Below, piece by piece: positions 16,392-25,465 of a DNA stretch of 64,000 bases. The stretch is from Nocardia sp. NBC_00403 (GTDB taxonomy: Bacteria; Actinomycetota; Actinomycetes; Mycobacteriales; Mycobacteriaceae): positions 1,798,001 through 1,862,000 of the forward strand of contig NZ_CP107939.1 in the NCBI RefSeq assembly GCF_036046055.1, written 5' to 3'. Position 1 is the first letter of the stretch. Every line of letters begins with the position of its first letter. Made by a program: the position numbers and the translations under genes. The notes beneath the pieces were generated by a model, which was given only the letters and a program-made list of their open reading frames with translations, searched no databases and was not told the origin of the DNA.

Positions 16392-17585
16392 TCAGCGCGC
16401 CGAGGCCGGCTGCTTGAGGGCGGTCATGGCGATGATGTCGCGCTGGACCTCGTTGGTGCCGCCACCGAAGGTGAGGATCAGCGCGGCCCTGTGCATCCGC
16501 TCGAGTCGCCCGCGCAGCACCGAGCCGGGGGAGTCCTGCCGCAGGTAGGCCTGCGGGCCGAGGATCTCCATCAGCAGCCGGTAGGCCTCGGTGGCCAGTT
16601 CGGTGCCGTACACCTTGCAGGTGGAGGCATCCCACGGACGTGGCGCGGCGTCGCCGCCCGCATCGGCGCGGCTGGCGATCTCCCAGTTCATCAGCTTCAG
16701 GTACTCGACTTTGGCGTGCACTCTGGCGAGGTTGAGCTGCACCCACTCCTTGTCGATCACCCGCTGGCCGTCGGCCGATTTGGTGTTGCGTGCCCACTCC
16801 ACGGTCTGGCTCAGCGCGAGGCCGAGCGGTCCTGCCGAGGTGAGTGCCACCCGCTCGTGGTTGAGCTGGTTGGTGATCAGCGCCCAGCCGCCGTTCTCCT
16901 GGCCGACCAGCGAGCTGGCGGGGACGCGGACGTCCTGGTAATACGTGGCGCTGGTATCCGGGCCCGCCATGGTGTGCACCGGTGTCCAGGAGAAGCCCTC
17001 GGCCGTGGTCGGCACGATGAGCATGCTGATGCCCTTGTGCTTCTTGGCGGTCGGGTCGGTGCGCACAGCGAGCCAGATGTAATCGGCATAGGCGATCAGG
17101 CTGGTCCACATCTTCTGGCCGTTGATCACATAGTCGTCGCCGTCGCGCACCGCGGAGGTGCGCAGGCTGGCCAGGTCGGTGCCCGCGCCCGGCTCGGAGT
17201 AGCCGATAGCGAAGTGCAGTTCGCCCGCCGCGATCTTGGGCAGGAAGAACTTCTTCTGCTCCTCGCTGCCGTAGTGCATGATCGTCGGCGCGACCGAGTT
17301 GATGGTCAGGAACGGCACCGGCGCGCCCGCGATGGCCGCCTCGTCGGTGAAGATCAGCTGGTCCATCGTCGGCCGGTCCTGGCCGCCGAACTCCTTCGGC
17401 CAAGCCAGGGTCAGCCAGCCGTCGCGGCCCATTTCCTGCACGACCTCGCGGTACACGTTGCCCTGCCCGTACTCGCCGGTCTGCGAGCTCAGCGCCGCAC
17501 GGCGCTCCGGGGTGATCAGCCGCGCGAAGTAGTCGCGCAGTTCCTCGCGGAGCTGTTCCTGCTGCGGCGTGTACGCAATGCGCAT
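16392..17585 (-). CDS. fadE26: Acyl-CoA dehydrogenase FadE26 (ChsE4-type subunit)
   Basis: A 397-residue acyl-CoA dehydrogenase, partner of FadE27. It carries the family signature in FAIGYSEPGAGTDLASLRT, then INGQKMWTSLIAYADYIWLA, and the C-terminal FGGGTNEVQRDIIA that contacts FAD in the dimer. The length matches Rv3504 (400). It should introduce the first double bond into the sterol side chain using FAD and pass electrons to an ETF-like carrier. ATG 17585 was chosen because it begins the conserved MRIAYTPQQEQLREELR; the upstream extension of the frame crosses the KstR operator. Confidence 0.92.
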   Translation of the reverse strand: MRIAYTPQQEQLREELRDYFARLITPERRAALSSQTGEYGQGNVYREVVQEMGRDGWLTLAWPKEFGGQDRPTMDQLIFTDEAAIAGAPVPFLTINSVAPTIMHYGSEEQKKFFLPKIAAGELHFAIGYSEPGAGTDLASLRTSAVRDGDDYVINGQKMWTSLIAYADYIWLAVRTDPTAKKHKGISMLIVPTTAEGFSWTPVHTMAGPDTSATYYQDVRVPASSLVGQENGGWALITNQLNHERVALTSAGPLGLALSQTVEWARNTKSADGQRVIDKEWVQLNLARVHAKVEYLKLMNWEIASRADAGGDAAPRPWDASTCKVYGTELATEAYRLLMEILGPQAYLRQDSPGSVLRGRLERMHRAALILTFGGGTNEVQRDIIAMTALKQPASAR

Positions 17586-17640
17586 GGCAAATACCTCATG
17601 CCTTCGTTCGATTGGGTTCAACCGATCATTGCATATGAAC

Positions 17641-17654
17641 TGAAACATGTTCCA
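17641..17654. promoter_or_regulatory. KstR-type operator between fadE26 and fdxD
   Basis: TGAAACATGTTCCA fully matches TNNAACNNGTTNNA. It lies between the divergent genes fadE26 (start 17585) and fdxD (start 17742). Confidence 0.8.
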
Positions 17655-17741
17655 GTATTGAGGGTGAATCCGGTTGATGACGGCACACGCCGTCACCTCG
17701 GGTTGTTAGGCTTCGATCACAGTCTTGTCAAAGGAGTTGCC

Positions 17742-17930
17742 ATGAAGGTCAGTGTCGATCTGGACCAGTGCGAGGCGAACGGAATCTGTGTCGGAATCGC
17801 CCCCGACGTCTTTGAACTCGACGACGAGGACGTGCTGCACATCGTGGCGGCGGAGGTACCCGCCGACCGGCTCGCCGATGTGGAGGATGCGGTGGCGCAG
17901 TGTCCGAAGGCTGCGCTGCGGTTGGAGTAA
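17742..17930 (+). CDS. fdxD: Small 3Fe-4S-type ferredoxin FdxD
   Basis: A 62-residue ferredoxin. The cysteine pattern is C-x5-C (CEANGIC, residues 10-16) plus a late CP (AQCPKAAL); the middle Cys of 4Fe-4S ferredoxins is missing, so a 3Fe-4S cluster is expected. It equals Rv3503c (FdxD, 63 residues) by length and place between fadE26 and hsd4A. The ATG follows AAAGGAG. It probably donates electrons to a sterol-pathway oxygenase such as CYP125 or CYP142, neither of which is in this window. Longer frames crossing this region on the plus strand are shadows of fadE26. Confidence 0.9.
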   Translation: MKVSVDLDQCEANGICVGIAPDVFELDDEDVLHIVAAEVPADRLADVEDAVAQCPKAALRLE

Positions 17931-17949
17931 CCCGGTCCTTGCTCTAGAT

Positions 17950-17963
17950 AGGAACACGTTCTA
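17950..17963. promoter_or_regulatory. KstR-type operator before hsd4A
   Basis: AGGAACACGTTCTA matches TNNAACNNGTTNNA except the first base. It follows the fdxD stop and precedes the 86-bp mini-ORF element and hsd4A. Confidence 0.75.
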
Positions 17964-17973
17964 GAGTCGGCCC

Positions 17974-18059
17974 GTGAGTGAGCGCAGCGAGCGAACCAAG
18001 AACACAGGGTGCGCGTCGCGCACGGCGGAGCCGAGCGCTAGCGAGGTGCAGCCGTGAGC
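17974..18059 (+). repeat. MIRU-like element with a 27-codon open frame, copy 1
   Basis: This 86-base element begins GTGAGTGAGCGCAGCGAGCG and ends in GTGAGC, which is the start of hsd4A. From its first GTG it is open for 27 codons and stops at a TGA overlapping the hsd4A GTG (GTGA). A clearly related copy stands before purB at 47884-47966 with the same property. This recalls mycobacterial interspersed repetitive units, which also carry start/stop overlaps with flanking genes. It may couple translation of hsd4A to an upstream frame. Confidence 0.7.
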
Positions 18060-18971
18060 GATGAAGAAGTGATGGGCAACACAGACCTCGCCGGGCGGGT
18101 GGCGATCGTGACCGGGTCCGGCGCGGGGCTGGGTCGGGCCGAGGCGCTCGCCCTGGCTGCCGCGGGCGCGTCGGTGGTGGTCAACGACCTGTCGGAGTCG
18201 GACGCGGTCGCCGACACCCTCGCCGAGATCAGGGCGCTCGGCGCCAAGGCGGAGTTCGTCGCGGGCAGCATTGCCGAGCGTTCGACGGCCGATGCGCTCA
18301 TCCGTACCGCGGACGAGGCGTTCGGCGGTGTCGACATCGTGGTCAACAATGCGGGCATCACCCGCGACCGGATGCTGTTCAACATGTCCGACGAGGACTT
18401 CGACGCGGTGATCGCGGTGCATCTGCGCGGCCATTTCCTGTTGTCCCGCAATGCGGGAGCCTATTGGCGCGCCAAATCCAAGGAAGCGGGCGCGCCGATC
18501 TACGGCAGGCTCGTCAATACCTCGTCGGAGGCGGGACTGCTCGGGCCCGAGGGGCAGGCCAACTACGGGGCCGCGAAGGCGGGCATCACTGCGCTGACGT
18601 TGTCCGCCGCACGCGGCCTCTCCCGCTTCGGCGTGCGCGCCAACGCCATCTGCCCACGGGCGCGGACCGCGATGACCGAGGCCGTGTTCAGTGCGGCGCC
18701 CGAGGGTGGCGTCGATCCGCTCGCGCCGGAGCATGTGGCCAGACTGGTCACCTACCTCGCCTCGCCCGCCGCCGACGCGGTCAATGGCCAGGTCTTCGTG
18801 GTGTACGGGCCGATGGTCGCGCTGATGGCGGCGCCGACGGTCGAGCGGCGGTTCGACGCGGCAGGTGACCAATGGTCAGCGAACGATTTGGCCGCCACGC
18901 TCGGCGGGTACTTCGCCGATCGGGCGGAAGGTCGTACATTTTCCGCATCCTCATTACTCGATCTCGGCTGA
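18054..18971 (+). CDS. hsd4A: 17-beta-hydroxysteroid/3-hydroxyacyl-CoA dehydrogenase Hsd4A (SDR)
   Basis: A 305-residue short-chain dehydrogenase resembling Rv3502c (Hsd4A/FabG17). The NAD-binding motif TGSGAGLG is at about 20-27, NNAG at NVNNAGIT-type position (VVNNAGITRDRM), and the active site in NTSSEAGLLGPEGQANYGAAK with Ser, Tyr and Lys. It probably oxidises the 3-hydroxyacyl-CoA intermediate of the sterol side chain. GTG 18054 overlaps the TGA of the upstream mini-ORF; ATG 18072 is an alternative start. It directly precedes the mce4 operon, as in mycobacteria. Confidence 0.88.
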   Translation: MSDEEVMGNTDLAGRVAIVTGSGAGLGRAEALALAAAGASVVVNDLSESDAVADTLAEIRALGAKAEFVAGSIAERSTADALIRTADEAFGGVDIVVNNAGITRDRMLFNMSDEDFDAVIAVHLRGHFLLSRNAGAYWRAKSKEAGAPIYGRLVNTSSEAGLLGPEGQANYGAAKAGITALTLSAARGLSRFGVRANAICPRARTAMTEAVFSAAPEGGVDPLAPEHVARLVTYLASPAADAVNGQVFVVYGPMVALMAAPTVERRFDAAGDQWSANDLAATLGGYFADRAEGRTFSASSLLDLG

Positions 18972-19182
18972 TTCGCTCGCTGATGGCGGGTGCCATCGGT
19001 CGACATGCTGATCATGTGACCAACTGTTGATCGCCGGCCTGGCGCTTGGTAGACATGGGAGTCAAGGGTGTGCCACGGCTCACAAGGCTCAGGTCATGCA
19101 TTTCTGACACACGTTTCAAATTGAGATCCTCGCGTCTAAGAGAAGTGCAGTTCAAAGTTGGCGAAAAGCTTCCTACGACAAA

Positions 19183-19196
19183 ATGAACATGTTCTA
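19183..19196. promoter_or_regulatory. KstR-type operator in the 301-base mce4 promoter region
   Basis: ATGAACATGTTCTA matches TNNAACNNGTTNNA except the first base. The gap 18972-19272 holds no gene I can support; it should contain the promoter of the whole mce4 operon, and this box is 76 bases before yrbE4A. Confidence 0.8.
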
Positions 19197-19272
19197 ATCG
19201 TTGAGGCAACGACGCCTCGAGGGGGCATCACGCTGTGAGCTGTGCAAGCAGGATGATCAAGGAGGATCGCGA

Positions 19273-20037
19273 ATGAACGAGGTCCTCGCTGTGCCGTTGC
19301 GTGCGGTGGGCGGTTTTTTCGAACTGGTCGCCGACGTCGCCCGCGCAAGCATTCGACGCCCTTTCCAAGGGCGCGAATTCATTGATCAAGCCTGGTTCAT
19401 TGCCCGCGTCTCCATCGTTCCGACGCTGCTCGTCGCGATTCCGTTCACGGTGCTGGTCAGCTTTACGCTGAACATCCTGCTTCGCGAAATCGGCGCCGCC
19501 GACCTCAGCGGCGCCGGTGCGGCATTCGGTGCGGTCACCCAGGTGGGACCGATCGTCACCGTGCTCATCGTGGCAGGCGCAGGTGCCACCGCGATCTGCG
19601 CCGACCTCGGCGCCCGAACGATCCGCGAAGAGATCGACGCGATGCGCGTGCTCGGCATCGACCCGGTCCAACGACTGGTGGTGCCGCGCGTGCTGGCCTC
19701 GACCTTCGTCGCACTGATGCTCAACGGCCTGGTCTGCACCATCGGCATCGTCGGCGGCTTTCTGTTCTCGGTGTTGCTGCAGGATGTGAACCCCGGCGCT
19801 TTCGTCAACGGCATCACGCTGCTCACCCATCTGCCCGAACTGATCATCTCCGAGGTGAAGGCCGGCTTGTTCGGACTGATCGCCGGGCTGGTGGCGTGTT
19901 ATCTGGGCCTGAATGTCAAAGGTGGTCCCAAGAGTGTCGGTGATGCGGTGAATCAGACCGTCGTCTTCGCCTTTATGGCCCTGTTCGTGGTGAATGTCGT
20001 GGTCACCGCCGTCGGTATCAAGTTCTCGGCGCGGTGA
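19273..20037 (+). CDS. yrbE4A: Mce4 transporter permease YrbE4A
   Basis: A 254-residue MlaE-type permease, the length of mycobacterial YrbE4A. Hydrophobic segments are seen at about 45-70, 80-105, 140-175 and 225-250. The EExxxxxxLGI motif of the family is in EEIDAMRVLGIDPVQRLVVPR, which docks the MceG/Mkl ATPase (not in this window). An AAGGAGGATC ribosome-binding site precedes ATG 19273; the TTG start of the longer frame was not used. It is the first gene of a ten-gene operon for sterol uptake across the envelope. Confidence 0.93.
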   Translation: MNEVLAVPLRAVGGFFELVADVARASIRRPFQGREFIDQAWFIARVSIVPTLLVAIPFTVLVSFTLNILLREIGAADLSGAGAAFGAVTQVGPIVTVLIVAGAGATAICADLGARTIREEIDAMRVLGIDPVQRLVVPRVLASTFVALMLNGLVCTIGIVGGFLFSVLLQDVNPGAFVNGITLLTHLPELIISEVKAGLFGLIAGLVACYLGLNVKGGPKSVGDAVNQTVVFAFMALFVVNVVVTAVGIKFSAR

Positions 20038-20041
20038 TCAC

Positions 20042-20893
20042 ATGGCATTCGTGATCGAATCCCGGTTCCCGCGTACGGTGCGGCGAGTGCGTCGAGTTTC
20101 CGGCTCACTCGATTCGATGGGCAAGCATGCGGTGTTCTATGCGCAGACGCTGGGATCCATCCCGCGTGCGCTGGTGCATTATCGGACCGAAACGATCCGA
20201 TTGATCGCCGAGATCAGCATGGGCACAGGTGCTTTGGCTGTTATCGGCGGCACCGTTGTCATCGTCGGATTTCTCACCCTGTTCACCGGCGGCACCATTG
20301 CCGTTCAGGGTTACAGCTCGCTGGGCAATATCGGTGTCGAAGCACTGACCGGATTCTTCGCGGCGTTCATCAACGTACGCATTGCGGCGCCGGTGATTTC
20401 GGGCATCGGCCTCGCCGCAACCATCGGTGCGGGCTCGACCGCGCAGTTGGGTGCGATGCGGGTGGCCGAGGAGATCGACGCGCTGGAATCGATGGCGATC
20501 CGGCCGGTGCCCTACCTGGTCGGCACCAGAGTGCTGGCCGGGATGATCGCGATCGTGCCGCTGTACGCGCTGGCGGTCATCTGTTCGTTCATCGCGAGCC
20601 GGTTCGCGACGGTGGTCATCTACGGGCAATCCGCGGGCGTGTACGACCACTACTTCTCGACGTTCCTGATTCCCAGCGACATCCTCTGGTCGTTCGCGCA
20701 GGCGATCTTCATGGCCTTGGCGGTCATGATGATTCACACCTACTACGGCTATCACGCCGCGGGCGGGCCGGTTGGTGTGGGAATCGCGGTAGGTAATGCG
20801 GTGCGGGCCTCGTTGGTCGCGGTGGTCACGGTGACACTGCTGATCTCGCTGGCCATCTATGGCACCTCCGGCAACTTCCATCTCTCCGGGTAA
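20042..20893 (+). CDS. yrbE4B: Mce4 transporter permease YrbE4B
   Basis: A 283-residue MlaE-type permease, second half of the permease pair. It carries the family motif in EEIDALESMAIRPVPYLVGTR and ends in several membrane segments (VRASLVAVVTVTLLISLAIY). ATG 20042 is 4 bases after the yrbE4A stop. Together with YrbE4A and an MceG-type ATPase it would power sterol import in the inner membrane. Confidence 0.93.
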   Translation: MAFVIESRFPRTVRRVRRVSGSLDSMGKHAVFYAQTLGSIPRALVHYRTETIRLIAEISMGTGALAVIGGTVVIVGFLTLFTGGTIAVQGYSSLGNIGVEALTGFFAAFINVRIAAPVISGIGLAATIGAGSTAQLGAMRVAEEIDALESMAIRPVPYLVGTRVLAGMIAIVPLYALAVICSFIASRFATVVIYGQSAGVYDHYFSTFLIPSDILWSFAQAIFMALAVMMIHTYYGYHAAGGPVGVGIAVGNAVRASLVAVVTVTLLISLAIYGTSGNFHLSG

Positions 20894-20899
20894 AGCGGT

Positions 20900-22120
20900 A
20901 TGGCGCAATCGAAGCAAGCAGAACGCGGCCTGGCAGCAGCCATGCGCGGTGGGCTCGGACTGAAACTGGCGGGCGCCGCGATGGTGCTCACCCTGGTCGC
21001 CATCGCCGCCGTCGCAATGATCATGTTCGTCGGCGGCTTCACCAAGACGGTCACCGTCACGGTCGACGCACCGCGCAGCGGCCTGGTCCTGGACCCCGAC
21101 GCCAAGGTGAAGGTGCGTGGGGTGGAGATCGGCCGTGTTTCGGCGATCAACCAGACCGGCGACGGTGCGAAGCTGAAGCTCGCGCTGGATCCAGAACTGC
21201 TGAAACTGGTTCCGTCGAATGCGGGCGTCGACATCCGTTCCACCACCGTATTCGGCGCGAAGTACATCAACTTCACCGTGCCGCAGCAGCCCTCGTCGAC
21301 GTCACTGCAGCCCGGCGCGACCGTGACCGCCGCGGCGGTGACCGTCGAATTCAACACCTTGTTCCAGCATCTGTCGGACCTGCTCGGCAAGATCGAGCCG
21401 GAGAAACTGAACGCGACGATGACCGCGCTCGGCACCGCGCTGCAGGGGCGGGGTCAGAAGCTGGGTGAGCTACTTGCACGCAGCGACGCGTACCTGAAGG
21501 ACATCAACCCGTATCTGCCCACCCTGCAACAGGATCTGATCAAGACGGCCGATGTCACCGAGCTCTACGCCGACACCGTTCCCGACCTCCTGCGCACCGT
21601 GAACAATCTCATCACGACGAGCAACACCTTCGTCGACGAGCAGAGCGGCCTGGACAACGTGCTGGTGAACCTCATCGGCCTGGCCGACACCACCGGCTCG
21701 GTGTTGCGGGAGAACGAGAATCAGCTCGTCACCGCGCTGGATCTGCTGCAGCCCACGACCAGTCTGCTGAGGGAGTACGCGCCCGCGCTCGGCTGCGTCA
21801 TCAATGGCATCGGTCCGCTGATGCCGACGGCCGAGGCCATGTTCGGCGGCATAAAGCCAGGCATCGGGATGAACACCAACTTCATGTTCGGCGCCAAGCC
21901 CTATACCTATCCGGATGATCTGCCGAAGGTGAACGCCACCGGCGGTCCGCACTGCGAAGGCGTCGTGAACCGAGTGCCCGGCAGCCACGCCGACTATGTC
22001 GTGACCGATACCAGCCAGGGCACGGTGTACCAGCCGAACACGGGATCGCCGCGATTGAACGAGGCGCCCAGGGTGTTCCAGCTGTTGTTCGCCGGGCTGC
22101 CGGGGGTGCCCACGCCGTGA
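20900..22120 (+). CDS. mce4A: Mce4A substrate-binding subunit
   Basis: A 406-residue Mce protein: one N-terminal membrane anchor at about 22-45 (LAGAAMVLTLVAIAAVAMIM), an MCE/MlaD domain at about 48-130 (GLVLDPDAKVKVRGVEIGRV), then a long helical region and a C-terminal tail. Mce proteins form a hexameric tube through the periplasm that carries lipid; Mce4 transports cholesterol in M. tuberculosis and Rhodococcus. It begins 6 bases after yrbE4B and overlaps mce4B. Confidence 0.93.
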   Translation: MAQSKQAERGLAAAMRGGLGLKLAGAAMVLTLVAIAAVAMIMFVGGFTKTVTVTVDAPRSGLVLDPDAKVKVRGVEIGRVSAINQTGDGAKLKLALDPELLKLVPSNAGVDIRSTTVFGAKYINFTVPQQPSSTSLQPGATVTAAAVTVEFNTLFQHLSDLLGKIEPEKLNATMTALGTALQGRGQKLGELLARSDAYLKDINPYLPTLQQDLIKTADVTELYADTVPDLLRTVNNLITTSNTFVDEQSGLDNVLVNLIGLADTTGSVLRENENQLVTALDLLQPTTSLLREYAPALGCVINGIGPLMPTAEAMFGGIKPGIGMNTNFMFGAKPYTYPDDLPKVNATGGPHCEGVVNRVPGSHADYVVTDTSQGTVYQPNTGSPRLNEAPRVFQLLFAGLPGVPTP

Positions 22121-23145
22121 AAAATACTGGAACAGCAATCAAGTTGGCCATCTTCACCCTGGTGATGACGCTGGTCTTCGCCGGGCTCGCGATCGTGTTC
22201 AGCCAGGTGCGTTTCGCGAGGGAGTACGGATACCACGCGGTGTTCACCAGCTCGTCGGGGATGCTGCCCGGCTCGAAGGTGCGCATCGCCGGCGTGCCGG
22301 TCGGCACGGTCACCTCGATCAAGGTGGGCAAGGACCATCTGGCGCACGTCGAGTTCGATGTCGACCGCAACTACCGGTTGCTCGCGAGCACACGCGCGAC
22401 GATCAAGTACGAAAACCTGGTCGGCGACCGGTATATGGAACTGCTCGAAGGACCCGGCTCGACGCATGTGCTCGCCGACGGCGGCACCATCGGCAAGGAG
22501 CAGACCGCGCCCGCGCTCGACTTGGACATGCTGCTCGGTGGCTTCAAGCCGCTCATCCGTGGCCTCGATCCCGGGCAGGTCAACGATCTGACCAACGCAC
22601 TGCTGCAGATCTTCCAGGGCCAGGGTGGCACGCTGGTGCAGCTGTTGAACAGCGGCGGCTCGTTCGCCAAGACCCTCGCCGACCGCGATGCGTTGATCGG
22701 CAGTGTGATCAACAATCTGAACACGGTGTTGGAGACCATCGACCAGCGCGGCGACCAGTTCGCCACCACACTCGACGAATTGCAGCGCCTGGTCAGCGGT
22801 TTGGCCGCCCAACGGGATCCGATCGGTGACGCACTGCCCCGAATCGCCGGAGCCACACGCGATCTCACCGATCTGCTCGGTCAGGCGCGTCCTGATCTGC
22901 GCGCGACCATCGAGCAGACCGGGCGCCTGGCCACCAATCTCGACGGTGGTTCCGACACCGTGCAGTGGGTGCTCGAACGCCTGCCCGCCACCTATAAGCA
23001 GCTGATCCGCATCGGCGCCTACGGCTCGTTCCTGCAGCTCTACATCTGCGGCACGAACATGCTCGTGGATGGCCCCGACGGCAAGGTGTTACAGGTCAAC
23101 CTGCCCGGGGAGCAGACGACCGGAAGGTGTGCGCCGAACAAATGA
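22117..23145 (+). CDS. mce4B: Mce4B substrate-binding subunit
   Basis: A 342-residue Mce protein with an N-terminal anchor (AIKLAIFTLVMTLVFAGLAI) and an MCE domain (GMLPGSKVRIAGVPVGTV). The GTG start overlaps the mce4A stop (GTGA), and its own TGA overlaps the mce4C ATG. One of six non-identical subunits of the Mce4 tube. Confidence 0.92.
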   Translation: MKNTGTAIKLAIFTLVMTLVFAGLAIVFSQVRFAREYGYHAVFTSSSGMLPGSKVRIAGVPVGTVTSIKVGKDHLAHVEFDVDRNYRLLASTRATIKYENLVGDRYMELLEGPGSTHVLADGGTIGKEQTAPALDLDMLLGGFKPLIRGLDPGQVNDLTNALLQIFQGQGGTLVQLLNSGGSFAKTLADRDALIGSVINNLNTVLETIDQRGDQFATTLDELQRLVSGLAAQRDPIGDALPRIAGATRDLTDLLGQARPDLRATIEQTGRLATNLDGGSDTVQWVLERLPATYKQLIRIGAYGSFLQLYICGTNMLVDGPDGKVLQVNLPGEQTTGRCAPNK

Positions 23146-24206
23146 ACGAGAAGCGATCACCAGTCATCACCATCGGCGTCGTCGGCATTGTCGTCGCGAT
23201 CGCGGTGGCACTGTCGGCACTGCAATTCGACCGGCTGCCGTTCATCCGCGGTGGCGCCACCTTCACGGCGTACTTCGCCGACGCGGGTGGTTTGGTGCCC
23301 GGCGACCCGGTGCAGGTCGCCGGGGTGCGCTCGGGCCGGGTGGAGGATGTCCATCTGGACGGGGCCAAGGTGCTGGTCCGGTTCACCCTCGACGAGTCGA
23401 TCGTGTTGGGACAGAAGACCTCTGCCGCGGTCAAGACGAACACCGTGCTCGGCCGCAAGTCGCTGGAGGTGACACCGGAGGGTTCGGGCGCATTGCGTGC
23501 CGACGACACGATTCCGCTGGAGCGCACCACCTCTCCGTATTCGCTCAACGACGCGCTCGGCGACCTCGGCCGCACGGTGCAGGGGCTGGATATGGATCAG
23601 GTCGACAAGACCCTCGACGCACTGTCGGCGACTTTCGCCGACACCCCCGCGCCGCTGCGTTCCGCGCTGGACGGGGTGACCGCGTTGTCGCGCAGCATCA
23701 ATGCCCGCGATCAGGCGCTCTCGGAGCTGCTGACCCGTGCGCAGAGCGTCACGAAGATCCTCGCCGACCGGAGCAACCAGATCAACGCACTGCTGTTGGA
23801 CGGCAACGACCTGCTCGGCGAGCTGGATCGACGCCGCGGCGCGATCGCGCAGTTGATCGTGTACGTCAACGGTGTGTCCCAGCAGCTGTCCGGACTTGTC
23901 GCCGATAACGAGGCGCAGCTGAAACCGGCACTGGACAAGTTGAATTCGGTGCTCGCGCTGCTGCAGCGCAATAAGCAGAACCTCAGCGAAGCGCTCGATG
24001 GACTCGGACCATATTCGGCGGCGCTCGGTGAACAGGTCGGCAACGGACCCTGGTTCAACGCCTACGTGGTGAACGCGTCGAGCACCGAACTGCAGCCGCT
24101 CGTCGATGCCCTGGTATGGCCGCAGCATCTCCCGGAGGACCTGCGCAATATCTTCACGAACCCGGGACCCTCGATCGGGCCCGCAGTCCAGGAGCCGCCG
24201 CGATGA
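23142..24206 (+). CDS. mce4C: Mce4C substrate-binding subunit
   Basis: A 354-residue Mce protein (mycobacterial Mce4C is about 357). Anchor at about 8-30 (ITIGVVGIVVAIAVALSAL), MCE domain GGLVPGDPVQVAGVRSGRV, then a long coiled helical segment. ATG 23142 overlaps the mce4B stop and was preferred over the GTG 15 bases upstream for that reason. Confidence 0.92.
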   Translation: MNEKRSPVITIGVVGIVVAIAVALSALQFDRLPFIRGGATFTAYFADAGGLVPGDPVQVAGVRSGRVEDVHLDGAKVLVRFTLDESIVLGQKTSAAVKTNTVLGRKSLEVTPEGSGALRADDTIPLERTTSPYSLNDALGDLGRTVQGLDMDQVDKTLDALSATFADTPAPLRSALDGVTALSRSINARDQALSELLTRAQSVTKILADRSNQINALLLDGNDLLGELDRRRGAIAQLIVYVNGVSQQLSGLVADNEAQLKPALDKLNSVLALLQRNKQNLSEALDGLGPYSAALGEQVGNGPWFNAYVVNASSTELQPLVDALVWPQHLPEDLRNIFTNPGPSIGPAVQEPPR

Positions 24207-25465
24207 GCATGCTGACCACTGTTCGGAAGCTGCCGCGCTGGATGCTGGTCATCGCGGGAGTGCTGGTCGCCGCCCTGGTGCTGACCGGCGCGTACAGCGG
24301 CATCCTCCGGATCGGGAAGACCACGATCACCGCGTACTTCCCGTCCACGACGGGTTTGTACGCGGGTGACGATGTGCGGGTGCTCGGCGTCAAGGTCGGC
24401 AGCATCGATGCGATCGACCCCGGCCGCGACCGGGTGAAGGTGCGGATGACCATCGATCGCGGGGTCGACATTCCCGCCGACGCCCGCGCGGTGATCATTT
24501 CGCCGTCGTTGGTTTCGGCCAGGTTCATTCAGCTCGCACCCGCCTACACCGGTGGCCCGAAGCTGGGCGACGGCGCGGAGATCGGGCTCGATCGCACCGC
24601 GGTGCCCGTCGAGTGGGACGACATCAAGGCCGAGCTGTCCAAGCTGGCAACGACTCTCGGCCCGGTGGGCGACGACACGCAGGGTTCGTTCGGGCGCTTC
24701 ATCAACACTGCGGCCGATAATTTGGACGGCAACGGTCAGAAGCTGCGCGACACGTTGCGGGAGCTGTCGGCGACCTTGAGCACGCTGTCCGACGGCCGCA
24801 CCGACCTTTTCGGCACTATCCGGAATCTGCAGAAGTTCGTCGAGGTGCTGTCGTCGAGCAACGAACAGATCGTGCAATTCGGCGGCAGGCTCGCCTCGGT
24901 GTCCTCGGTGCTGGCCGGTGTCTCCACGGATCTCGGTGCCGGACTGGACAATCTGGATGTGGCCCTGGCCGATGTGAAGCGATTCCTGGAGGGCAGCGGC
25001 GCCGAACTCACCGAGGGCGTGCAGCGGCTGGCCGACGTCACGCAGATACTGGTGGACAAGCAGCCGGAACTGGAGCGGGTGTTGCATGCGGGACCGACGG
25101 CACTGGTGAACTTCTATCAGATCTACAAGCCGGCGACCGGTACGGTCAGCGGTGCGGTCGCACTGAACAACACCGCGGATCCGCTCAGCTTCCTGTGCGG
25201 ATCGATCCGGGCGCTGGAGGCCAATGATTCCAACCGCTCCGCCGATCTGTGTGCCCAGTACCTTGCACCCGTGATCAGCTCGCTGGCCATGAATTACGCG
25301 CCGATACTGCTGAATCCGGCCTCCAGCGTGACCGCGTTCCCCAACCAGTTGGTGTACAGCCCGCCGAGCCTGGCGGCGCGGGCACCATCGACGGCACCGC
25401 AGCAGGCGCCGGTAACCGTGCCGAGTGGGCTAGAAGGACTGGCCATTCCGGGAGGAGGGCGATGA
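24203..25465 (+). CDS. mce4D: Mce4D substrate-binding subunit
   Basis: A 420-residue Mce protein, somewhat shorter than Mce4D of M. tuberculosis. Anchor at about 12-32 (WMLVIAGVLVAALVLTGAY), MCE domain TGLYAGDDVRVLGVKVGSI. The C-terminus is rich in Ala/Pro. ATG 24203 overlaps the mce4C stop and was preferred over the upstream TTG of the longer frame. Confidence 0.92.
   Translation: MSMLTTVRKLPRWMLVIAGVLVAALVLTGAYSGILRIGKTTITAYFPSTTGLYAGDDVRVLGVKVGSIDAIDPGRDRVKVRMTIDRGVDIPADARAVIISPSLVSARFIQLAPAYTGGPKLGDGAEIGLDRTAVPVEWDDIKAELSKLATTLGPVGDDTQGSFGRFINTAADNLDGNGQKLRDTLRELSATLSTLSDGRTDLFGTIRNLQKFVEVLSSSNEQIVQFGGRLASVSSVLAGVSTDLGAGLDNLDVALADVKRFLEGSGAELTEGVQRLADVTQILVDKQPELERVLHAGPTALVNFYQIYKPATGTVSGAVALNNTADPLSFLCGSIRALEANDSNRSADLCAQYLAPVISSLAMNYAPILLNPASSVTAFPNQLVYSPPSLAARAPSTAPQQAPVTVPSGLEGLAIPGGGR

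Noticed and set aside
16491..17930. A 479-codon frame ending in the ferredoxin sequence
   Set aside because: Only the last 62 codons resemble a protein; the rest is antisense to fadE26. The ferredoxin has its own ribosome-binding site and ATG.
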